Positions 14,740-19,555 of a stretch of 19,555 nucleotides of DNA are shown piece after piece. Position numbers and translations under genes: made by a program. The DNA is from Alphaproteobacteria bacterium (lineage in GTDB: Bacteria; Pseudomonadota; Alphaproteobacteria; Rhizobiales; Aestuariivirgaceae): contig JAGRLX010000098.1 of NCBI GenBank assembly GCA_020441605.1, positions 2,600 through 22,154 on the forward strand. Reading direction: 5' to 3'. Position 1 is the first letter of the stretch; each line of letters begins with the position of its first letter. A model generated the notes under the pieces. That model made no database searches. It was not told the origin of the DNA and was given only the letters and a program-made list of their open reading frames with translations.

Positions 14740-15885
14740 TCAGAGTCCCTGCAGCGCCTGTTCGAGGTCGGCAATCAGGTCGTCGGCATGTTCGATGCCG
14801 ATCGAAAGGCGCACCAGATTGTCGGGCACTGGGCTCGCCGGTCCCTCCACCGTCTTGCGATGCTCTGCGAGACTTTCAACGCCGCCGAGCGAGGTTGCCG
14901 GAACGATGACCTTGAGCCGCGTGCACAGGCGCCGGGCAGGTTCAAATCCCCCCTTCACCAGCAGCGACATCATGCCGCCGAAGCCGTCGGTCATCTGCCG
15001 GCGTGCAACCTGATGGCCGGGGTGGGTAGCAAGACCCGGATAGAGCACACCGTCCAGCCGGGGGTGATGTTCGAAGTGTCTGGCGAGGGCCATGGCGTTG
15101 GCAGAAGCCTGCCGGTAGCGAACAAAGACGGTGCGCAGGCCACGCATCAGGAGAAAGCATTCGAAGGGTGGCAGGGGGGCGCCCATCTTGGTGCGGAGCG
15201 CCGCAACCTGCCGCCAGCGGTCGCTCACTTCACGGGTGACGAGCACGCCGGCAAGCACGTCGGAATGACCATTCAGATATTTGGTTGCCGAATGAAAGAC
15301 CAGATCGGCACCAAGGCTCAGCGGCTGGGTGGTGACAGCGGCCGTAGCCGTGGCATCGACTGCCAGAATTGCCCCTGCGCAGTGGGCCGCCTCAGCCGCG
15401 GCGGCAATGTCGATGACATCCCAGGTCGGGTTGAGCGGCGTCTCGATCCACAGGAGATCGGTTCGGCCGGGCCGCAAGGCCGCCTGCAGCCCGCCCGGTT
15501 GCCGTGGGTCGAAGAGGGTGAGTTCGATGCGGCCAAGACCCGCCAGGCGCTGAAGCCAATCACGGGTGCCATAATACATCACATCGGGGGCCACGACATG
15601 GGCGCCCTGCGGAATGGTTTCGGTCAGGGTCGTGATCGCGGCCATGCCAGAGGCGAAGAGAAGCGCGGCCGGCCCCCGTTCCAGGGCGGCGATGGCTTCC
15701 TCCGCCTGCCACAGCGTCGGGTTGCCGTTGCGGATGTAGTTTTCCCTCAGCTTGGGCGCATAAGTCTCGTCGCGGGCGTAGGTGGAGGACAGATAGATCG
15801 GCGGGACGACCGCTCCGGTCGCTTCATCGACCGCCCGCAGTGCATGGGCGGCGATGGTCTCCGGACGCAGCCCTATGTTAGACAT
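14740..15885 (-). CDS. Trans-sulfuration family PLP enzyme (cystathionine gamma-synthase/lyase-like)
   Basis: Fold type I PLP enzyme of the Cys/Met metabolism family: cystathionine gamma-synthase, gamma- or beta-lyase, or O-acylhomoserine sulfhydrylase. 381 residues from ATG 15885. Motifs: ATGAVVPPIYLSSTYARD (22-39), YIRNGNPT (50-57), FASGMAA (77-83), ETPLNPTWDVIDI (148-160), cofactor Asp177 in AVDATAT, the PLP lysine Lys202 in FHSATKYLNGHSDV, and SLGGVESLAEHR near the C-terminus. The usual VDNTF-type stretch is VDATATA here, so Asn is replaced by Ala. Which reaction it runs cannot be decided from these motifs. Start ATG 15885 is chosen over 15918 because GGGGGA lies about six bases upstream and the longer start would extend well into the upstream gene. 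It overlaps the SDR gene end by eight bases (15878-15885), indicating translational coupling. pdxH, supplying its cofactor, lies upstream in the same direction. Confidence 0.88.
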   Translation of the reverse strand: MSNIGLRPETIAAHALRAVDEATGAVVPPIYLSSTYARDETYAPKLRENYIRNGNPTLWQAEEAIAALERGPAALLFASGMAAITTLTETIPQGAHVVAPDVMYYGTRDWLQRLAGLGRIELTLFDPRQPGGLQAALRPGRTDLLWIETPLNPTWDVIDIAAAAEAAHCAGAILAVDATATAAVTTQPLSLGADLVFHSATKYLNGHSDVLAGVLVTREVSDRWRQVAALRTKMGAPLPPFECFLLMRGLRTVFVRYRQASANAMALARHFEHHPRLDGVLYPGLATHPGHQVARRQMTDGFGGMMSLLVKGGFEPARRLCTRLKVIVPATSLGGVESLAEHRKTVEGPASPVPDNLVRLSIGIEHADDLIADLEQALQGL

Positions 15886-16633
15886 GCTGTCCCCCGTTAA
15901 TGTGAAGCTCGGCGCCATTCACGTAGCTCGAACTCTCTGTACACAGAAAATAGATCGCCTTGGCGACCTCTTCTGGCTGCCCGAGGCGGCGCTGGGGAAT
16001 CTGCGCCACAAGCTTCTCGGTGCCCGGCGACAGGATCGAGGTTTCGATCTCACCTGGCGAAATGGCATTGACGCGCACGCCATGGGGACCGAAGTCGGCT
16101 GCCATCTCGCGGGTCAGGGCGGCAAGAGCCGCTTTCGAAGTGGAATAGGCGGCACCGGCAAAAGGGTGCACCCGCGATCCGGCGATCGAGGTGACATTGA
16201 CGACAGCCCCCCTAGCGGCGACCAGTTCGTCCATGAGGCCGCGGGCCAGCATGATTGGCGCGAAGAAATTGATCTGGAAAACCGTCTTCCAGTCCTGCTC
16301 GTCGGTTTCGATGGTGTTGAGGCGGCCGCCACCGGGCTTCTTGGGGCTGATTGCGGCGTTGTTGACCAGTGCGTGGAGTTTCGAACCCTGCGCCTTCAAC
16401 TTGTCCTTCATCACGGCGATCGCGGCATGCGTGTCGGCGGAGGAGGCCAGGTCGACGGTGATGTGGTCCTCGGGGCCTGCATCCCAGGGACAATCCTCGG
16501 GGAACGGCTGACGCGAACAGGTGATCACCCGCCATCCGGCGGTGGAGAAGCGTTTCACCGTGGCATGTCCGATCCCGCGCGAGGCGCCGGTCAGAATCAG
16601 GGTCTTGCGGCTCGAGTCGGGGGTCTGGGTCAT
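15878..16633 (-). CDS. Short-chain dehydrogenase/reductase (classical SDR)
   Basis: 251-residue NAD(P)(H)-dependent oxidoreductase of the classical SDR family. The Rossmann motif TGASRGIG is at 15-22, NNAA at 91-94, the catalytic Ser149 in NVTSIAG, and Tyr163/Lys167 in YSTSK. PGEIET follows, and the C-terminal HINGGQHV has the FabG-like Gly pair. An insert after the second strand (CPWDAGPEDH, about 48-57) is longer than in FabG. Basic residues after the third strand (SR in TCSRQPF) hint at NADP. Substrate unknown; FabG itself is unlikely because there is no fatty-acid gene neighbour. Start ATG 16633 has only a weak upstream AGG. It lies 95 bases downstream of pdxH and overlaps the trans-sulfuration gene by eight bases, so these two are one translational unit. 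Confidence 0.9.
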   Translation of the reverse strand: MTQTPDSSRKTLILTGASRGIGHATVKRFSTAGWRVITCSRQPFPEDCPWDAGPEDHITVDLASSADTHAAIAVMKDKLKAQGSKLHALVNNAAISPKKPGGGRLNTIETDEQDWKTVFQINFFAPIMLARGLMDELVAARGAVVNVTSIAGSRVHPFAGAAYSTSKAALAALTREMAADFGPHGVRVNAISPGEIETSILSPGTEKLVAQIPQRRLGQPEEVAKAIYFLCTESSSYVNGAELHINGGQHV

Positions 16634-16728
16634 GACAAGAGCCTATAAGCGAAAGCCCGCGCCCGATAAAGACATGTCACGTCAAGCTCAACACGTCTCA
16701 TCCGATCGGCCGGCACGGGAGATCCTGC

Positions 16729-17361
16729 TCAGGGATAGAGCCGGGTCTTGGTCCAGTCGCTGGTCTGGTTGGCGCGGCGGAAGACCACCCGGTCATGCAG
16801 GCGGAAGGGCCGGTCGTGCCAGAATTCGATCGACAGCGGCTTGACCCGGAACCCGGACCAATAAGGCGGGCGCGGCACCTCGCCGATGGCATAGCGCGCG
16901 GCGTTCATGGCGACCGCGGTTTCGAGTGCGAAACGGCTCTCGAGCGGGCGCGATTGCTGAGAAGCCCAGGCCCCGATGCGGCTGTCACGCGGACGCGAGG
17001 CGAAGTAGGCGTCGGCCTCCTGCTTGGTGACCTCCTCGACCAGCCCCCGCACCCGGACCTGGCGGCGCAGTGACTTCCAGTGAAAGCCCAGGGCCGCCTT
17101 CATGGTGCCAAGTATCTCCTGGCCCTTCTGGCTTTCGAAATTGGTGTAGAACACAAAGCCTCGATCGTCGAAACCCTTGAGCAGCACCATGCGGACATTG
17201 GGCAGGCCTTCCTCGTCGGCGGTCGCCAGCGCCATGGCATTGGGATCATTCGGCTCCGATTGCTCGGCTTCCTTCAGCCAGTCGGCAAACAGGCCAAAGG
17301 GGTCGTTGCGCTCGGCAAAGCCCATGGAAGCCGTCAGTTTCGAAATATCGCTCAGGCTCAT
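16729..17361 (-). CDS. pdxH: Pyridoxamine 5'-phosphate oxidase PdxH
   Basis: FMN enzyme that oxidises pyridoxine or pyridoxamine 5'-phosphate to pyridoxal 5'-phosphate with oxygen; last step of PLP synthesis and salvage. 210 residues, normal length. Seen: [16 protein letters not shown] (18-33), FMN-binding RMVLLKGFD (57-65), [10 protein letters not shown] (71-80), [14 protein letters not shown] (93-106), [13 protein letters not shown] (122-134), [20 protein letters not shown] in the C-terminal domain, and a TRLYP end in place of the common RLAP. The start ATG 17361 has AAGAGA a few bases upstream. It heads a minus-strand set with the SDR and trans-sulfuration genes (95-base gap, then overlap). 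It is divergent from the lipoprotein gene, with 128 bases between starts holding a promoter-like pair and a dyad. Confidence 0.95.
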   Translation of the reverse strand: MSLSDISKLTASMGFAERNDPFGLFADWLKEAEQSEPNDPNAMALATADEEGLPNVRMVLLKGFDDRGFVFYTNFESQKGQEILGTMKAALGFHWKSLRRQVRVRGLVEEVTKQEADAYFASRPRDSRIGAWASQQSRPLESRFALETAVAMNAARYAIGEVPRPPYWSGFRVKPLSIEFWHDRPFRLHDRVVFRRANQTSDWTKTRLYP

Positions 17362-17414
17362 GATCTCTTAACCATAGGGGATAGCGGCCCCAGTCTGTCC
17401 ACAATTCATCCGCC

Positions 17415-17443
17415 TTTATGCCACTGCGGCGGCATAGGCTCAA
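17415..17443 (-). promoter_or_regulatory. Possible pdxH promoter with an overlapping dyad
   Basis: On the minus strand, TTGAGC (17438-17443) and CATAAA (17415-17420) are 17 bases apart, each matching 4 of 6 consensus bases. A dyad TATGCC-N8-GGCATA (17417-17436) spans most of the spacer and part of the -10, where an operator could sit. Expected start of transcription near 17408. Pattern match only. Confidence 0.35.
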
Positions 17444-17489
17444 AGCCCATGCATAGACCATCAGGCATGCGAAGTCGCGGGGGATTGAC

Positions 17490-17951
17490 ATGAACCATAG
17501 GACCATCGCCATCGTCACGGCCGTTGCGCTGACACTGGGCGGATGCGCTGCCGACAGCGGTCCGCGAGAGACATCTGGCGCCGTCATCGGCGGTGTCGCG
17601 GGCGGGTTGCTCGGCAATACCATCGGCCACGGCAACGGCCGGGCCGCGGCAACCATCATCGGCGCGGCGCTGGGTGCCGTGGTTGGGGCCGAGATCGGCC
17701 GCAGCCTCGACGAACGCGACAGGGAATATGCCTATCTCGCTGCCGACCGGGGCCTGCGCAGCAACCGGGTCGAATATTGGAAGAATCCCCAATCCGGGCA
17801 TCGCGGCGAATTCCGGCCCAGACGCAGCTTCGAGCGCGATGGCGGCATGTGCCGCGACTTCGAACATACCATCTGGGTGCGCGGCGAACCCGAACTGATC
17901 GAGGGAACTGCCTGCGAAATGGCCGATGGCAGCTGGCGGGTAGTCAGCTGA
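17490..17951 (+). CDS. Glycine-zipper lipoprotein (17 kDa surface antigen/Rick_17kDa_Anti-like)
   Basis: 153-residue outer-membrane lipoprotein candidate. The lipobox is TLGGCA with the lipidated Cys19 after a short hydrophobic signal. Residues 29-71 hold two glycine-zipper membrane segments (GAVIGGVAGGLLGNTIG and AAATIIGAALGAVVGAEIG), the 2TM domain of the 17 kDa antigen/SlyB/OmpA-like group. The remaining 80 residues are polar, with RDREYAYLAADRGL as an acidic/basic helix and two cysteines (CRDFEHTIWV and TACEMADGSWRVV) that could form a disulfide, as in other 17 kDa antigen C-terminal domains. GGGGGA at 17479-17484 lies five bases before the ATG. Role unknown in detail; this family is linked to envelope integrity. 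The gene commonly sits near pdxH and fabI in rhizobial genomes, from memory. Confidence 0.9.
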   Translation: MNHRTIAIVTAVALTLGGCAADSGPRETSGAVIGGVAGGLLGNTIGHGNGRAAATIIGAALGAVVGAEIGRSLDERDREYAYLAADRGLRSNRVEYWKNPQSGHRGEFRPRRSFERDGGMCRDFEHTIWVRGEPELIEGTACEMADGSWRVVS

Positions 17952-17968
17952 GGCCCGCCGATCATCTC

Positions 17969-18002
17969 TTGACGGCTTTCTCTTTCCAGTAGACCTGCTA
18001 TC
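17969..18002 (+). promoter_or_regulatory. Possible fabI promoter region
   Basis: TTGACG (17969-17974) matches the -35 consensus at 5 of 6 bases. The -10 is unclear: TAGACC (17990-17995) is at 15 bases and CTATC-containing sequence is too far. It is the only good -35 in the 116 bases between the lipoprotein stop and the fabI start. Confidence 0.3.
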
Positions 18003-18031
18003 GCGTTTGTGCCAATTAACCGGCCTTTGAG

Positions 18032-18045
18032 GCCCGCCAGCGGGC
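18032..18045 (+). terminator. Small GC hairpin followed by T-rich DNA before fabI
   Basis: GCCCG-CCAG-CGGGC, a 5-bp stem with a 4-base loop, is followed by GTTCATTTTC. It could be a weak terminator for the lipoprotein gene or a leader hairpin of fabI. It ends 22 bases before the chosen fabI start. Confidence 0.3.
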
Positions 18046-18067
18046 GTTCATTTTCATGGGAACAAAA

Positions 18068-18892
18068 ATGAGCGATAACAAAGGTTTGATGGCAGGCAAG
18101 CGCGGGCTCATCATGGGCGTTGCCAACAACCGGTCGATCGCCTGGGGCATAGCCAAGGCTTGCGCCGCACAGGGCGCCGAACTGGCCTTCACTTATCAGG
18201 GTGATGCACTGAAGAAACGGGTCGAGCCATTGGCAAGCGAGATCGGTTCGAAAATCGTGCTCCCCTGTGACGTCACCGATATGGCCTCGATGGATGCGAC
18301 TTTCGATGCCTTGGCCAGCGACTGGGGCTCGCTTGACTTCGTGGTCCATGCCATCGCGTTTTCAGACAAGGACGAGCTCACCGGCCGCTATGTGGATACC
18401 ACGGCGGACAATTTCACCAAGACCATGTTCATCAGCTGCTATTCCTTCACCGCTGTTGCCCAGCGGGCCGAAAAGCTCATGACCAATGGCGGCTCGCTTC
18501 TGACACTCACCTACTATGGCGCCGAAAAGTGGATGCCGCACTATAATGTCATGGGGGTCGCCAAGGCCGCGCTCGAGGCATCGGTGCGCTACATGGCTGC
18601 CGATCTTGGCCCGAAGGCAATCCGGGTGAATGCCATTTCGGCCGGACCGATCAAGACTCTTGCCGCCTCGGGGATCGGCGACTTCCGCTACATCCTGCGC
18701 TGGAACGAATACAATTCGCCGCTCCGCCGGACGGTGACCACGGACGAGGTGGGCGATTCGGGTTTCTACCTCCTCTCGGATCTCAGCCGCGGGGTGACGG
18801 GCGAAATCCTCCATGTCGACGCCGGCTACCACATCGTGGGCATGAAGAATCCCGAGGCTCCCGACATTACGGTGAATGGCGGCGGTGAATAG
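18068..18892 (+). CDS. fabI: Enoyl-[acyl-carrier-protein] reductase (NADH) FabI
   Basis: Reduces trans-2-enoyl-ACP to acyl-ACP, the last step of each fatty-acid elongation round; target of triclosan-type inhibitors. 274 residues, usual length. The FabI signature LMAGKRGLIMGVANNRSIAWG begins at residue 7. The catalytic pair is Tyr159 and Lys166 (YNVMGVAK, the Tyr-x6-Lys spacing of FabI rather than the Tyr-x3-Lys of ordinary SDRs), with Tyr149 in LTYYGAEK as the second conserved Tyr. HAIAFSDK (94-101) and ISAGPIKTLAASGI, the substrate-loop region, are also typical. ATG 18068 is preferred to the in-frame ATG 18056: it matches the family N-terminus and has GGGA six bases upstream, while 18056 has none. 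It overlaps the histidine phosphatase gene by 17 bases and heads a set leading to aroC. Confidence 0.95.
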   Translation: MSDNKGLMAGKRGLIMGVANNRSIAWGIAKACAAQGAELAFTYQGDALKKRVEPLASEIGSKIVLPCDVTDMASMDATFDALASDWGSLDFVVHAIAFSDKDELTGRYVDTTADNFTKTMFISCYSFTAVAQRAEKLMTNGGSLLTLTYYGAEKWMPHYNVMGVAKAALEASVRYMAADLGPKAIRVNAISAGPIKTLAASGIGDFRYILRWNEYNSPLRRTVTTDEVGDSGFYLLSDLSRGVTGEILHVDAGYHIVGMKNPEAPDITVNGGGE

Positions 18893-19490
18893 GTCCCATC
18901 CTCCGGTCTACTTCATCCGCCATGGCGAGACCGATTGGAACCGCCAAGGCCTGATCCAGGGTTGGACCGACACCGATCTCAATGACCATGGCCACCGACA
19001 GGCTGCCGCGGTCGGGCGGCTGCTGGCGGACAGCCCTGAATTTTCGCCAGAATTCAACTTTGTCGTCAGTCCACTGCGGCGCGCAAGGCAAACCATGGGG
19101 CATGTTGCGGAGGCCCTGTCGCTCGACCACCAGCAAATTGCCGTTGAACCGGCGGTCCAGGAGCTGGGCTTCGGTGTATGGGAAGGCAAACCCTTCTGGG
19201 AGCTCAAGGATTCCCCGGTCTACCCGGCACATCCGGAAGACCGCTACCATTGGCGCCCGCAGGGTGGCGAGAGTTACGAAGACGGTCAGCAGCGCATGCG
19301 CCGCTGGCTCGACGGGCTCGACCGGCCAACCGTGGTCGTTTCCCATGGCGCCATCGGACGGTGCTTGGTGGCTGAACTCGCGGGCCTCGCCCGGCGCGAC
19401 CTCGTGGAACTGATGATGCGCCAGGGTTGCTATTGCAGATTGCACAATGGCCGGGCCGACTGGTTTGACGCCGCCGTCGCGGCGGCCTAA
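18876..19490 (+). CDS. Histidine phosphatase family protein (phosphoglycerate mutase-like)
   Basis: 204-residue member of the histidine phosphatase superfamily. The phosphohistidine motif RHGETDWN starts at Arg15 with nucleophile His16. SPLRRARQT (65-73) gives the second catalytic Arg, and the distal His157 is in VVVSHGAIGR. ELGFGVWEGKPFWEL (96-110) carries the acid residue and is typical of the GpmB/CobC-like branch rather than true glycolytic GpmA. Substrate unknown. ATG 18876 overlaps the fabI end by 17 bases; a GTG at 18885 in the same frame is an alternative start, neither with a strong ribosome site. It ends nine bases before the aroC start. The overlap and the short gap indicate a fabI-phosphatase-aroC operon. 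Confidence 0.88.
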   Translation: MAAVNRSHPPVYFIRHGETDWNRQGLIQGWTDTDLNDHGHRQAAAVGRLLADSPEFSPEFNFVVSPLRRARQTMGHVAEALSLDHQQIAVEPAVQELGFGVWEGKPFWELKDSPVYPAHPEDRYHWRPQGGESYEDGQQRMRRWLDGLDRPTVVVSHGAIGRCLVAELAGLARRDLVELMMRQGCYCRLHNGRADWFDAAVAAA

Positions 19491-19499
19491 TCAAGACGC

Positions 19500-19555
19500 A
19501 TGTCGCACAATACATTTGGTCATCTGTTCCGCGTCACGACCTTCGGCGAGAGCCA
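19500..19555 (+). CDS. aroC: Chorismate synthase AroC, 5' fragment (runs off the window)
   Basis: Only 18 full codons are visible, but they read MSHNTFGHLFRVTTFGES, the highly conserved chorismate synthase N-terminus, and the next two bases (CA) allow the following His. AroC converts 5-enolpyruvylshikimate 3-phosphate to chorismate with reduced FMN. The start lies nine bases after the phosphatase stop, with no strong ribosome site, in line with translation coupled to the upstream gene. Position after fabI and a phosphoglycerate-mutase-like gene agrees with the order I recall from rhizobial genomes. Confidence 0.93.
   Translation, partial: MSHNTFGHLFRVTTFGES

Noticed and set aside
16671..16678. 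GACATGTC palindrome upstream of the SDR gene
   Set aside because: Eight bases, expected by chance in 19.5 kb, and no promoter element around it at usual spacing.
1..19555. CRISPR arrays, tRNA or rRNA genes, transposases, phage genes, toxin-antitoxin pairs, anti-phage systems
   Set aside because: Looked for and not seen; all sizeable genes are metabolic or envelope genes of known families.

Overview
The window looks like chromosomal DNA of an alphaproteobacterium, most likely of the Rhizobiales (Hyphomicrobiales) type. The grounds are high G+C with strong G/C at third positions, a choline-sulfatase of rhizobial type, a 17-kDa-antigen/glycine-zipper lipoprotein between pdxH and fabI, and fabI followed by a phosphoglycerate-mutase-like gene and aroC, an order I recall from rhizobia and relatives. 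I see no insertion sequence, phage gene, CRISPR array, tRNA or rRNA. Nearly all the sequence is coding, and the longest gene-free stretch is about 280 bases.

Left part (1-12607): a catabolic, nitrogen-centred region. It opens with the C-terminal three quarters of choline-sulfatase (betC), then a CE4/NodB-fold deacetylase-like hydrolase and a ureohydrolase very like guanidinobutyrase (GbuA), all on + and closely spaced. On the minus strand follow selO (protein AMPylase), a medium/long-chain acyl-CoA ligase and an amidase-signature hydrolase, probably transcribed amidase -> ligase -> selO. Divergent from the amidase is gabT (4-aminobutyrate aminotransferase), which ends in a perfect 11-bp hairpin. 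Next comes a minus-strand zinc-type alcohol dehydrogenase whose structural-zinc cysteines are all gone. Divergent from it is a second class III (omega) aminotransferase, translationally coupled to a PPOX-fold flavoprotein. GbuA makes GABA from 4-guanidinobutyrate and GabT deaminates GABA, so these two form a chemically sensible pathway. The other enzymes may feed related amines, amides or acids into it, which is inference. The visible region holds no transporter, regulator or succinate-semialdehyde dehydrogenase.

Middle part (12686-14739): a secreted four-EF-hand protein (-) diverges from hemN (+), the oxygen-independent coproporphyrinogen III dehydrogenase. An FNR/FnrL-type box lies just upstream of hemN, so hemN is probably induced when oxygen is low and may be leaderless.

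Right part (14740-19555): a minus-strand set, pdxH - SDR oxidoreductase - trans-sulfuration PLP enzyme, the last two overlapping by 8 bases. It is followed by a plus-strand set: glycine-zipper lipoprotein, fabI, histidine phosphatase (overlapping fabI by 17 bases) and the first 56 bases of aroC, which runs off the end. hemN and the trans-sulfuration gene converge with no base between their stop codons. PLP chemistry recurs through the window: two class III aminotransferases, one trans-sulfuration enzyme, and PdxH, which makes PLP.
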